From NCBI GenBank assembly GCA_024516035.1, contig CM044967.1:8391532-8455531 (forward strand): DNA of 64,000 nt, in the 5' to 3' direction. Numbering within the stretch: the stretch's first letter is position 1; every line of letters begins with the position of its first letter. The translations under genes were made by a program, and so were the position numbers. The notes under the pieces were generated by a model. The model searched no databases and was not told the DNA's origin. It saw only the letters and a list, made by a program, of their open reading frames with translations. This DNA is from Bactericera cockerelli. Its lineage: Eukaryota; Arthropoda; Insecta; Hemiptera; Triozidae. Positions 22,631-35,300 of this stretch are shown in pieces.

Positions 22631-25600
22631 ATGGGCCACAGACAAGCCTGTATTGTGTACTGCCTGCTAGTGCTGGCCCTGTATGGAGATGAAGTTGTGT
22701 CGGATACAGATCCCACCGGTAAGTTAGTCCAGAGCTCAGTTTCGAAATGATAGAATAGAATATACCTTGTTTATACTGTCGAGGTAAGACTGAAAAGTCC
22801 TTTACTCCAGCAGTCAAACAGGTCTTATATTTTTATAGGATAAATGATCAGAGAAATAACGAGATTAATCCATTGCTCAATTTTGAGCTCAACTCCAAAA
22901 AAATCTGGTGTTAACATTACACGACTCTCCTTCTGATGTATAAAATAAATTTCGCTGATCAAACCTAGTAGCCCTCTGCTCCAGTGAATTTGGTGTCTCC
23001 ACTTCCCATTTGGCTAACCTCATTTTTCTTATTGTTTACAAATTCGTTTTTTTTTTTTTTTTTTTTTTAATTCCTCACATGGTATTCTATTGTTTTTCTT
23101 TCTCTACTTATTCTTCCATCAATTTTTTTTACCTTGATTTTATAAAACTATTTCCCACACGTTAGTATGCGTTAATACTTACTAAAGAAATGCGATTTCT
23201 CGCTTCCAAAGCCACCAGACACGGAAGGAAAACCACAAATCACCCACACTGTCCCTGGTCACTCTGGTCAGAGCGAGAAACCATTCAGTGTGTCCGGTCA
23301 TTGTTCGAGTCTGCCTATGAGACGAGATCCTCAACTCACAGAATATCGAGAACCGGGGCGCACTCATCAAGAAACTTGTGGTTTTTCTTCAGGATCAATT
23401 GAGAAAAGATTGATTAGAAACCGGTTTGAAGATTTAGAGTTTTCCCACCGTGGTGACCGGTGACAGGTCTGATGAGCAATGAAACGTGACAAGTAGATAG
23501 ATCGGCGGGGCTGTATTTTATTTTTCGCCGTTTCATAAAGTTATTTTTCTCATGAAGTTAGCAATTTGTAGCTAGTGTTTTGTTCCTTTGATCATTCTTA
23601 TTTATTTAAAATCCCTAGTGGGATAGTTTACAGTTTTTTTGTGAACTAATCGCTGGAAACCTATCAACCAGCTACCACATTGACCATTGGTTTGGCCAGG
23701 AATAGCACCACCAGAAGGGTTCGAATTTGAATAGTCACTCTTAGAGGGTCCCGCTGGTCTTTGCTCAACTTCAATGATAGAATGAGAACTGGGTATTCAA
23801 CTTGCCATCTACGCTGGCTGTAGAAAAATACTTGAACTTACCTACCTAATCATAATTAGACTTTCTCCTGTTCTTTTCCAGATCACATTGGAGGAAGTTT
23901 GGCATCTCACCTGGCTCAGTTCTCCCCCTCCATCCTCGAGGACTTGGCAACACGGGACAGGGGAGAGAAGGTGATGAAGATCGTCACCCCCGCCTCCCTG
24001 CCCTCTGGCTATATTGTCAACAAACCCGGCAACCCGGACCGTCTGGGCTCGGTGATCAACAACTATCAGAACAAAGACAAGGTAAACGGATTCACGAAAA
24101 CACCTCAAGCGAATTATTTGAAAATTTTATTCGCTATAACTCTAGTCATAATTTAAAAATACAACCTTACCTTAATTCAACTGCTGGGTTTATTTTGGAT
24201 AGGTATACCAGATAAAATTGTATATTATCTTATTATTGTCTTAAAAAAAAAGATTCATGAAATACCTACGAGTATCATATTTCTGTTAATCACTTTCGTG
24301 ATATCACAACTACTCAAACACGCTTTACAAAATTTATACGCTGAAACCGAGACTAGAACCACCGACCTCCAGATTACAAGTCCGCCGCCTTATCGATCAT
24401 GCTACTGAGGTCGGTAGAGAGCATAGCAAATATTCGAAAAAGTCCTTATCAATGAAAGTTGTTCCAAAAGCCTAAATAATAAGCAAAATTAGTACTTTTT
24501 TTAAACTGACTGCCCAAGAAAAATAGTTCCACCAATCAAACAGCTGAACAAAGCACTTTGACCTACCCAGTTTTTCACATTTTTTCCATTGATTTCGTAA
24601 GGATGTCTCCGAGACAGACCTCTATCTACTAGGAGCTATTGAGAAGCTGGTGTATCGCGTGGATCTGATGGACAAACGGTTGAGACGCACTGAGGAGTTG
24701 CTGCAGTATGTGATGCAGCATGGGAATGCTGATCGGGAGGGTGAGTCAGCGAATACATTTATTTTCTGTCCCAGTAGCTCAGTGGTGAAGGCGTCGGTCT
24801 GTCTGGTAATCCAGAACACGCTGGTTCGAAACCCAGCCTGGATATGACAAGTTATCCTCTAGTTTTTTTTACCTAACTGTAATTAATTGTGAATTTAGAT
24901 ATTTTTCATAATTTTCTTTAAATTTTAATTTAAAATTAATATTTTTTTTGTATCGTGTTTTAATGTAATGGGCTCTGCTCGTAAATAAATGAATCGGTAC
25001 ACCCGATATAATTACTATTAATTCATTACTAATTTGGGATATTAACCGCTCATTAATCCTGATCGGGCAGTATAAATAAGGTGATATTATTATTCATTTG
25101 CTTTCCCTTACCCAGTCATTGTTCTGGGGTCTTTGTCAATTTATTATTAGCCTTCTTCTCTACATAGAATGTTTAGACAGCTGTAACCGACAGTGGTAGA
25201 AATTCCAAATGATTGTTTACGGCATGTCTATGCATAGCATGGTCTACCTATAGTGAAATTAACAAGTTATTATCGAATCAGCCTTAGCTCAGGTTACTTG
25301 GGTTCAAATGGCAGTGGGTTGGAATTTTTGGGCCTCCCAGAACACGCAGTCTAATTATTTTATTATTATTATTTTTATTTTTTTTAACAGAGTCCCTGGG
25401 CACTAAATTTATTAATACAATCGAGTTCTTAAAACTAATAAGTATTTTTATTCTAATCTTAAACTACTTATGTAAATTGAAATAACTTATGTGGACATAA
25501 GCAGACTCGGCTGTTGGGTTAAGATCCTACCCAATTTTGTACATGAATTTCTGCTCGTATATTTTTGAGACTTTGAACACAATACATAATAAAAGCACCA

Positions 25601-27591
25601 AAACAACTGTTGGAATAAAGGGACTCTTTAGTACTAATCGAATCAAACAGTATAAATAAATGTCCATTATTAGTCAACCATTTGCTATTCTTTCTTTTTT
25701 TTCCAGATCCTTGTCCTGCCAATTTCACCCGGATAGCAAAGAACTGCTATCACATGAGCGATCGACAGCTCAACTGGAAGTCTGCTATGTCCATGTGCAA
25801 AAGTCTGGGAGGAAATCTGGTGGAATTCGAATCCAAGGAAGAATTCGTTGAGGTCGTTACGTTCCTCTTAGCAGACAAGCATTACAGAGGTATGCAATGT
25901 GCAACACACGTTTAACTACCGTGTACAACATTTTTCTGCAACTCTTTCTTCTTTTTATTCAATGCTGTTGTTGTTGTAGCGAGCTTGGCTACAGCTGGGG
26001 GATTCATGAGCCGTATTTTTCTTTCTAACCAAAGTGGATTCAAATGAAATAAAATGGACGATCTGGAAGAAAGTCATTTTTCTTTTGGAAGAGGAAAAAT
26101 CGTTTTCCAATTTGGTTAAACAAAATGGATTTATAAAATTCTTGCTTCCATTTCTTTTATAGGTTAAGTTTTCATTTTTCCTTTGCTTATCTTTAAAAGT
26201 ACCGAAACGCATTTTTCTTTCACGAATAGGGGGGAAGCTAAACTTGGAAGAAAATGGAAATATTTGGAAATACCGAACCTGGATTTTTTTTTTTTATCAA
26301 AAAAAAATTGAAAAGTTGGCTTGTCCTGAACCACATCTGATTTTTTCTAAATTAGCCATTAAACCCTTGAGTAAAGCCTAGCTTTTGTTAGAGTTGGATA
26401 GTCTATTCTTTGTTTATAGTCCTCAAGCAAGATGCATATTTTACTTTTTTACTTATGACCGAAAAGACTGCCAGAATATTCCTCCCATCAGTTTACAAAC
26501 TTTAGTGCGACTTTAAAAGTCCTATTCTGGATAATTCTGGCAGTAGAAACGAGTTCTATTTGAAATAATTATCTTGTATTCGTCATCAGGTAATGACTTC
26601 TGGACGGGGGGTCTCAACCCGGTCTACTGTGGATTTGGGCTAACAGTGCCAAACCAATCAGCGGCTCCAAGGAGTCTAGTCGGCCGGAGGATGCCATTCC
26701 AGGCAGTGGTCGTTGTCTCAAGCTGGCGTACAACGGAGCTAACAAGGTAAATAAGTTTAATGAGGTATAAATGCCTTTCGATTGTCATGTCTTCGAGCTA
26801 AAATGTTTCGCCAAATGAAATATGGGAATTGGGAACCCTTGGATCGGCTTTTGTATTGTAATGATTCTTTCTGGATTAACACGTTGAACACCATGAAACC
26901 CACCGGTGGGTTTCATCCAGATTTTTCAGAGCACACAATGATACTCAGTCATGAAACCCACCGGTGACTTAAAGGGGAAATAATTAAAACTCCCAATTTT
27001 GTCCCATGTACCTGAGAAAAATCTAAAAAAAGCCTCGGTGTTAATTCAGGCAAAGTTATAAGGAGTAGTTTTTCTAACTGGACAGTCAATAATTAGCAAT
27101 GTACTTACTCATCTGCTACCGGCCAAATTTTTGTTTGAGGACGATCTAGTTCATCCTACAACAAACAAGATTAGGATAGGTACTTTGAGTTAGCTCCCAA
27201 TTTATTTTCTCTCCCTTCGCCGTTGAAACTTTCGCATCTTTTGAACCAGATGACTTGAAACTATTCAATTCTATTTCCAAGTCTCAAGTGGAAAACTTGG
27301 TTCTTGAATCACATAATTCTATGTGCGATCAAACATCGTGAGAACTTGGAATTTTTCTTTCTAAGGTGTTGTCAAACCCTTGGGAAACTGCAAGGTAGCT
27401 TGTCTTGTTAAGGTTGGCTAGTCCTGTCTCTGTTTTCAAATAATTGAATTGAACTCTTTTTCCAGGTATTTAGCTACAGCGGGGCCGACTGTTCTATGCG
27501 GCAAAAGTATGTCTGTGAGCATGAGGAGAACACCACGGAACGAGCCTTGAACCGACTGCACAAGTCACTCGCTTTGAACGAAGCACCTTGA
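22631..27591 (+). CDS. Secreted C-type lectin domain protein, 6 exons, one apparent 1-bp frameshift
   Basis: Exons: 22631-22718, 23882-24081, 24602-24740, 25707-25889, 26590-26746, 27466-27591 (stop TGA). The ATG at 22631 opens a signal peptide (core CIVYCLLVLALYG); an ATG 10 bases upstream runs quickly to a stop. Exon 2 is an unassigned linker, and exon 3 is a charged amphipathic helix (YRVDLMDKRLRRTEELLQY), likely a coiled-coil neck for oligomerisation. The CTLD runs from CPANFTRIAKNC to RQKYVCE, with six cysteines as in long-form domains. Canonical sugar/calcium motifs (EPN or QPD, then WND) are not visible: the usual region reads WIWANSAKPI and the strand before the fifth Cys reads FSYSGADC. 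Calcium-dependent mannose or galactose binding is therefore doubtful. In exon 5 the frame must shift between FWTGG and GLLWIWANSA (near 26606-26624). The spliced length is 893 nt, one base short of 298 codons. A probable poly(A) signal lies at 27871. A role in recognition or immunity is only inferred from the family. Confidence 0.88.
24285..24418 (-). mobile_element. SINE family A copy in lectin intron 2
   Basis: Minus-orientation copy with ACCACCGACCTCCAGATTAC and TTATCGATCATGCTACTGAG. Confidence 0.75.
24767..24860 (+). mobile_element. SINE family B head in lectin intron 3
   Basis: Truncated copy: CTGTCCCAGTAGCTCAGTGG to GATATGACAAGTTATCCTC. It starts 27 bases after the exon 3 donor. Confidence 0.7.
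26005..26310. mobile_element. MITE with 'CGTATTTTTCTTTCTAACCAAA' ends, copy 1
   Basis: Shares CGTATTTTTCTTTCTAACCA, TTCTTTTATAGGTTAAGT and ATGGAAATATTTGGAA with copies at 27990 and 32277. It lies in lectin intron 4. Confidence 0.65.
26876..26972. mobile_element. Tiny piggyBac-like MITE flanked by TTAA
   Basis: Bounded by TTAA on both sides, starts TTAACACGTTGAACACC, and contains ATGAAACCCACCGGTG twice. It resembles the element at 51609-51827 in start and in CCACCGGT motifs. It lies in lectin intron 5. Confidence 0.5.
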
Positions 27592-27685
27592 TCTTCTGAG
27601 CAAATTTGAGTGGATGGAAAACTTTCTGTGCCTTGAAGAAGATCGATAGTCCGAGTAAAAAAAAACGAATCAAACGAGTTTCTAA

Positions 27686-27826
27686 GGGCCGAATTATAAA
27701 ACAGGATTGAATTTAAGATGGGCTAGAGTGCTAGACCCTCCCTCATTTCATCAATCGGACACTACAGTCTTACTTGAGGGATAGTCTGGCTTATCAATTT
27801 AATACGGTTTTATAATTCGGAAATCT
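27686..27826. mobile_element. Palindromic MITE, 'GGGCCGAATTATAAAACAGG' family, copy 1
   Basis: The ends GGCCGAATTATAAAACAGG and TTTTATAATTCGG pair. A second copy is at 49787-49937. It lies in the probable lectin 3' UTR. Confidence 0.7.
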
Positions 27827-27870
27827 CCACTGATTTTCATCAATGGAGATTTCCGAAAACATGAAAAATT

Positions 27871-27876
27871 AATAAA
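27871..27876 (+). promoter_or_regulatory. Candidate poly(A) signal for the C-type lectin gene
   Basis: AATAAA 280 bases after the stop codon. A palindromic MITE (27686-27826) sits between the stop and this signal and would be part of the 3' UTR. Confidence 0.4.
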
Positions 27877-27989
27877 AAGAAAATTACCATGTTTGTTTTT
27901 GTTGTTGTAACCAGTATGGCTACAGCTGGGGTGTGATGGTTTCCGAAACCTTGTGAGTCGATCGATATACACCTATACAGTTAAGCTTT

Positions 27990-28272
27990 GCCGTATTTTT
28001 CTTTCTAACCAAAGTTAACCAAACGGGAATAAAATGAACCAAACTGGAAGCAAATCATTTTTCTTTTGGAAGAAAAATTTCCACTTCCAAAGTTCACCAA
28101 AGTGGAAGTAGAAAATTCTTGCTTCCAGTTCTTTTATAGGTTAAGTCCATTGTTTATCTTTAAAAGTAACCAAAAGCATTTTTCTTTTACGAATGACCTT
28201 GGAATAGAATGGAAATATTTGGAAGAAACCTAACCAGGAAATTTTTTTTGGTTAGAAAGAAAAATACGACTC
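27990..28272. mobile_element. MITE with 'CGTATTTTTCTTTCTAACCAAA' ends, copy 2
   Basis: Both ends intact: CCGTATTTTTCTTTCTAACC at the left and the inverted GGTTAGAAAGAAAAATACG at the right. The interior also pairs imperfectly. Confidence 0.75.
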
Positions 28273-29307
28273 TTGATTCTCTAGCGAGAATTGACTGAAC
28301 CAAATTAGAGTTGAGAAAACTTACCCTTCTAGAAGTAGGTATGATGGAAGGGTAAAAGTCAATTCTAACCAGTTAGATTCAACTGTATAAATATTCAATA
28401 ACACTGATTCACGAAGAGATTTTTATTTCTAAATCGGTCAACTTCTATGAGTCATTTGTTGTCTTAGGAAGGTAAACCCGTGTTATAATGTAACAAAAAA
28501 ATACTGAGTAAATGGGGGAGAAATAAAATAACTCATTTCAGTTTGGCATACATTTTGGCACAGTTTAATATTTATTTCTCTACTTAATTGGAAAATTGAT
28601 TTCAGTTATATTTATTTGAAAATGCGTTTCAGTGAGCAGTGAGAAATACCTTTCGAAATTTTAATCATAAAATTGTATTATTATTTGAAAATAATATAAT
28701 GATAGGTAACAAGACTTCTTTTTACACATTTTTAGGTATCACCTAACAATAGAATTGTTTCTGTAAGTATAGAAAATCACCTAAATTATACTTTAGTATT
28801 TTGTGACTCATTAACATTTAAAACAACAATAATATACTGGATCAATATCTGTGGTTGGGTGGAAGAGCAAGAAGAATCCTGCCCCAGAAAAGAAAGTCAA
28901 AAAAAAAAGCAATAAACCCCACCAATAATCATAATGTCCTCAATATAAACACTGACGGGATACATTACCGACAATACCGTAGTCAAAAAGTTGTCCTCTG
29001 ACCAGAGAGCAATTCAGTCAGTTAGTCAGAATTGTGAGAAGTTATACTAGCTGTACACAAATACCAAAACAGAAATGTACAGCTTTTCAAAGTTAATTGG
29101 CTCCCCTCTGTTTGCTATACTTCCCAATATTCATGCTACCACGTAAGCAACTTGAACGCATCAAAACAACGGATCACATATTCACAAAATCACAAATTTT
29201 CCAACCACAATCAGCTTTTGAGAGGTGCAGAAGTCAAGTAAATAATTATTGACTACAACGAAAAAGCATTGCTTCTAGTATAATAATATATCATGATGAC
29301 GAACCTC
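28273..29307. other. Intergenic between lectin and Nmdar1
   Basis: The two genes converge here. AT-rich sequence; no exon or repeat family recognised. Confidence 0.45.
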
Positions 29308-29313
29308 TTTATT
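29308..29313 (-). promoter_or_regulatory. Candidate poly(A) signal for Nmdar1
   Basis: AATAAA on the minus strand only ~42 bases after the stop codon. A longer 3' UTR using a later signal is equally possible. Confidence 0.3.
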
Positions 29314-29354
29314 TCAATTACTTAAAAGTGAAATGTGAGTAGTTTTACTAGACT

Positions 29355-32300
29355 TCAACATCTGATGGGAGTTCTCAGTGGCGATAATTCCCGCGGCAGG
29401 GAAGGTTCCATGGAATGCACAGGGCTCTGTAGCTCCAGTCCTCGTGGTAGCTCCTCCACTGAGAGGCTGATGGGCATCACGCTATCGTTGATGCCGTTTG
29501 CCTTGAGCCGTCTCTGAACATCTGCGCGAGACCTCAGCTTCTTCCGCTTCTGAAAACAACCAAAGACATGTCACAAATACGCAAAGCTGAACGCACTAAT
29601 ATTTCTGATGCTTTAGAGTTTAGACTCAAATCAGCAACTACCAGAGCTTCGTTACAAAAAGGTTCCTCTTTTTTTCTACTCCCCAAATCTCTCTTTCAAC
29701 TGCTAAACAACACACTCTGATTGGATTCATTTGAACGAAAGTTGACAATTGAAAGTGAGATTTTAGGATTTTGAGAGTGAAAGTGCTTTTTGGAATGAGG
29801 CCCGGATTACAAGTCCACTTTTGTACCGATCGAGCTACTGAGTGATATAGAATAGAGTAGAATCTGCCAAGGTAAGACTGAAAAGTCCCTTTACTTTTAC
29901 TCCAGTAGTCAAACAGGGTCTTCTGTATTACAAAAGTATAACAATGTATTACAAAAGTATCATTACAAAAGTATGTATTACAAAAGTATCGGATCTTTTG
30001 GACCAGATGTCTTGGATCTATTTAATTCTATTTCCAAGTCTCTGGTACTTGAAACGAAAGAGAGACGTGCAGGGGAGTACTTCCGACAAATAGTGAGTTT
30101 CGCGATACAAAGAGGAAATGTGGCATCCGTAATGAGCACACTGAAGAAAGAATGACGTTTTTAATTAAATATATTGTATCATTTGAATCAAAAAAAAAAG
30201 TATAACAATAAACACTATACAATTCAACTATGGAATTTTTCAATTCTAAACGACCATATAGTAGCAATGACGAATCAAATCAAATCTATATATTTTAGTA
30301 CATTTAGCCAAATTTTCATCACTGCAATTTTATTTATGTGATATCCAACCCCCAAGCAGCCTAAGACGATATTTACCTCGATGGCGCCTCGCCACTTATC
30401 GGCCGCGTGTCTCGCCAGCTCAAGCCGCTTCTGCTTCTTGATCTGATGCTTCTTGTACACCATCTCGATGATGATGAGTCCTATGCCGCCCACTATGCCG
30501 GCTGCCACAAGGATGAACACTCCGGCCATGTTCTTCAGACCCAGGGTGTTGGGGGTCTTCTCGTATTGCTCGCACTGCTGCACGTTGCCTTGCAAGATCC
30601 AGGTGTTGTCCAGACGCTCCATGAAGCCACCTGGAATGACAATGGTGTGAAACCACACTTGAAGCACACCTTTGTATTTTTCACCTTTGTACCAGCAATG
30701 GAAAGACCGGGAGTCAAATAGTTGGCGAGGCAATGATTCAGTTCCAGCTCGAGATGCCAAGTACCAGCAAGAAGTAAGATAAGTAAGTTCGAGCAAAAAA
30801 AAAAAAAAAAAAAAAAAAAAACAGCAAGGCAAATGAGATTTATGGATGAAGACATCACCCTTCTTTTAACATGGTTCTAGGTGCTTTTGTCAATTTAACT
30901 TTGGTCAAATAGGACATTACATCAAAATGATAGATGTAATGGCCAGTTAGTCCACTCTCATTATCACAAAAATTTCAAAAAGGCTGCTGTTGAATTTATT
31001 TTCCAAGTAGCTAAATAGATTATTAATTTTGTCTCAGTTTACATTAGTTTCCTAGGGCAACTCACTCTCATGAAAATCCAATATCGCAAGGGTCACAGCA
31101 TCCGCCCAGGGAGATCCTTTCTGTAGTCCTATAGCGTATCCTGAGCGTCCAAACAATTCTCCAGCGGTTACCAACTCGCAGTCTTGAGCAGCTTCAAAGT
31201 CCAACCGAGAACTGTCCCAGATAAATGCCATCAGCTTTCTGAAAATTAAGGAATTTTAATTTATATTAACTTGTAGTCCGCGATTCATGAACGTGTTTCT
31301 CAAGTGGTGTCCTAGGAAAGAATCAAGGACCAGAAACTGTTCATTCTGTCGATTTCGTATGAAACAATTAACACTGATAGCTACTTAGGAAGTGATAAAA
31401 CCCATAATCCGCCTGCTAGATAGCTGTTGGAACGCCGAACCTTCTGGAGACTTGGAACAGATAATGAATTGCATTGAAAATGATACCTACATTTATATAA
31501 AAAAAAGTTTATAAGTTTGTCTCGCTGGGGGACCTTAAACAGTGAGAAGACCAGTGTCTCGCAAAAGGACTATAATAAACAGAGAACAGTCAAGGCAATT
31601 CTAACAAGCAAGACCTGCTTGCAATTCCCGAAGTTTTTAATCTCTATATATAAAACACGTAGCTTTTTTTGATTAACAAATCCTTTTTATACATACTCAG
31701 TCATCATAAAATAAAAATAATGATTTGATTATGTATAAACATGAGGCATCCCCACTCCATCTTCGTAGGGTAAGCTTCTTATGAGCCTCCTTGCTCCTCT
31801 TATTCTCAACCCAACTGCTCTTATTATTGACATTTGTCCTTGTGCTTTCAACCAAGATAGTATTTGGGAATAGGGTAGCTTGTAAAAAAAGTCCAAGTTT
31901 TCTCATGATGGTTGATCGCACATAGAAGTTTATGCAAACTTCTGAGGAGTTTATTGACCTTGCCATGGGTAACATGGGTTTGATGGCAGAGATTGCTTCA
32001 GGCAATAATCACGCCCTTTGTCAATATTATTCTTGTCAATAAAGAGTTATTATTATTATCATCAAAAATTTAGGCTCACCCAATTTTGACATCAGCGATG
32101 GCATCCTCTGCGGTGTCGTAGTTGTTCGCCTCCATGGTTCTGTACATGTTGCTCAGCTCCACCTGACGTCTGAAGTACATGTCCACAGCGATCCCTTCAC
32201 TGTGGCGCAGGTCAGATTCTCCATGGTGTTTCTCAACTTGAAAGAGGAATGAATTTCAGGGCGAAATTAATAATAAGTCGTATTTTCTTTCTAACCAAAA

Positions 32301-35300
32301 AAAAAATTCCTGGTTAGGTTTTTTCCAAATATTTCCATTTTATTCCAAGGTCATTCTAAAGAAAAATGCGTTTGGTTACTTTTAAAGATAAACATGGACT
32401 TAACCTATAAAAGAACTGGAAGCAAGAATTTTCTACTTCCACTTTGAAGTGGAAATTTTCCTCTTCCAAAAGAAAATGACATGCTTCCAGTTTGGTTCAT
32501 TGGATTCCCGTTTGGTTAACTTTGGTTAGAAAGAAAAAAACACTGCCAATTAGGGACTCTAACTTCCTCGTGATGTTTCACATTGTTAACACGTGCCATT
32601 TTGAGATTTTATACTAAATTACTTGTATCTCCAAAACGACTGCACCGATTTTCTTCAAATTTATTTTATATGGAGAAAATCGTTTTTTTCTAACATTCTA
32701 GATTCACAAAAATTCTGTATCGCAAGTCGTGGTCCTTATTTTTTGACTTTTTGTCCAAATTTCGGATTTTCTTAAATACAGAGTCTAATTAAAATTTAAT
32801 TAAAAAATATATATATAATAGCCTATGTAAAACAATTATATGCATACACACACAAAATTTCATTAAAATCGGGTGTACCGTTCACGAGTATAAGCGTTTA
32901 AGTAAAAAGTTAGTGGTCAGGCGCATGGCTCTTTCCCAAGAACCGCTAGTACGAATTCGATTGATTTAAAAGGACCATCTACAGAATGTCTCCTGAATGT
33001 GTGCAAAATTTCATCAAAATCGTCGATAGTTTCCGAGATTTGCGCGTTACAAGAATCGTTTTTAACAGAACGACAGACCGACAGAACGACAGACGACAGC
33101 CGACAGACAGACACAAAACCAAATTTGTTCAGGAGGTTATGAAACGTCCAGAAATCTGAAAAAAATTGAAATCGGAGCAAAAAAATATTTTTTTTTACAA
33201 AACGAACACAATACTTCCGATTCTATATTAGAAATTTCTCGAAGTAATACGGCTATAGACGAAATCGAGATCAAGAGTTCACTTAAGCATTAGTTTCCCC
33301 ATTTGAAACAATGCGGAAAATCTAAACTCAAGTCCGAAGAGGTATAACAAACACGTCTATTAATTTCGCGCTAATTTTAACAAAATATTGAGAATCGTCT
33401 TGAAAAACCAAAATAGAATCTACAATCGGATGTTATGAATCTTTTTTTTGCACAAGATAATATTTTACATAATTAGGTACATCTTCTGAAAGCTAACAAA
33501 TCTCAATCTAAGAATCTCACAAAAAGGTGACAAAATAGCCAATGCGTTATACATATAGTGAAGTGATGTCAATGGTATTATAGCAATTATACTCAACAAA
33601 TTAAAATTGGTTCTCAAGAGGTAGGTGATCCTTTTTAATGGATAGTGATAGTACACAGCAAAAGTTGCCAATATAACACAAAATAATTTCTATTTTTTGT
33701 GAACTTGTTGAAATCTTGACAAGAAAATGCCTTACCCTGGCATCATTTATTCCTGTTAGTTTGGTTTTAGGTCTCTCCAACACGAGGAAAGCAGCCAAGT
33801 TAGCAGTGTATGAGGCTACAATGATCATAGCGAAACCTGCCCATACCATGCCCAGAACGCGAGCAGAGAAACTTCTAGGAGTTCCTGAAAATGAAATTAT
33901 CCCAGATTAACAAGTGAAACATTCTCGGATTTCAATCGTTTGAAAACAAGATCATGAAAGTATATGTAAATATTTTTCGTTTTCCTGTTACATTCAACAA
34001 CTTTCTCACCACAACCTAACTCAACCTATGAATCCAAAATACTCTAGACACAACCTTTCATCTAGCAAAGAAGGTTATCTCAATAATTGATATCGCTCCA
34101 ACTCAACAAGGTATTAGAGTTGTTTTACTTATAAAAAATCATAACACTTTATTGACAAGAATAATATTGACAGAGGGTGTGATTATGCCTTTAGCAATCT
34201 CCGCCATCAAACCCATTTACTTCTGCGATCGATAGGATGTTGCATGAGATTTTCTAATTATGTTTGGCTTGTAGACGAACCTTATGAATAACAAACTACA
34301 TTTTTCATGCATTTATCTTTTCGAAACTTAATGACACTTGATCTGACAAACAGTTCTGGAGTTAGATCATTACCTTCGCCAATGCCACTGTTGAGCAGGA
34401 CGCCCCATGCAAACCAAATGGCTGAAGAAAGATTCAAAGCATCTTCTTCCGTATTGTCCGAGTTAGACAGTCGAAATCTTCCAAACGGCGAGAATCTATC
34501 CAGAAGGTAGAGGACCAGAGCAACAACATGGACTGAAACCATGACCAGAATCCATAGTGTGTTGCTGAATGGTTGCAAGAACGACACTAGGGTTGAAGAG
34601 CGAGATGGCTGAAAATAAATAATAGACCTTATTTTATGCACTACACTAGTACTCCCTTTCAACTCACACAACGTACTTAATCTGATTGGTTATTTCGTTC
34701 AAACCAACCAAACAGAGTGCGGTGTGTGACGGTTGAAAGGGAGATTAGGAGATTATGAGAGTGAGTGCTTGTTGATCTGGGCATGATCAACAATATGATC
34801 TTATAGGTAGCAGTTCTCTTGGTTGCCACTTTTATTTCGTAAAATGTAAATCCTGAATTCGTGAGGATTCGTGAATTTAGATCAATTTCAATAAATGAAT
34901 TAAAATTAAATTCATTATAGGTGCATACCAAATAAAAGACACTAACCTTCTTTTCCAAAATGGTTATTCCTTGATACTTGAAGGGTTTGCTGAACTCAAT
35001 AAATTCGGCTCGCTCAGGATTTATAGTCAAAGGGGCTACTATCATGTCTGCCCTCTCTCCCACGAGTTCTCCTATGAGACCTGTCCATTCTTTTTTACCT
35101 CCACCAGCTGTAAAGGGATAAGTAAAACAGGGTAAAATATGAATTAAGGAGCATTAAACGCCATAGTGGTCCGGGTATCTCAAACAGTGAGTGACCCCCC
35201 AACCTGGTTATTTTTGTTGGAAATTTCACGATTTGTCTCAAAAAAGAAAACAACATGATTCTTCTCATAACCTGATTCGTCTCGAAATCAACAATCAAGT

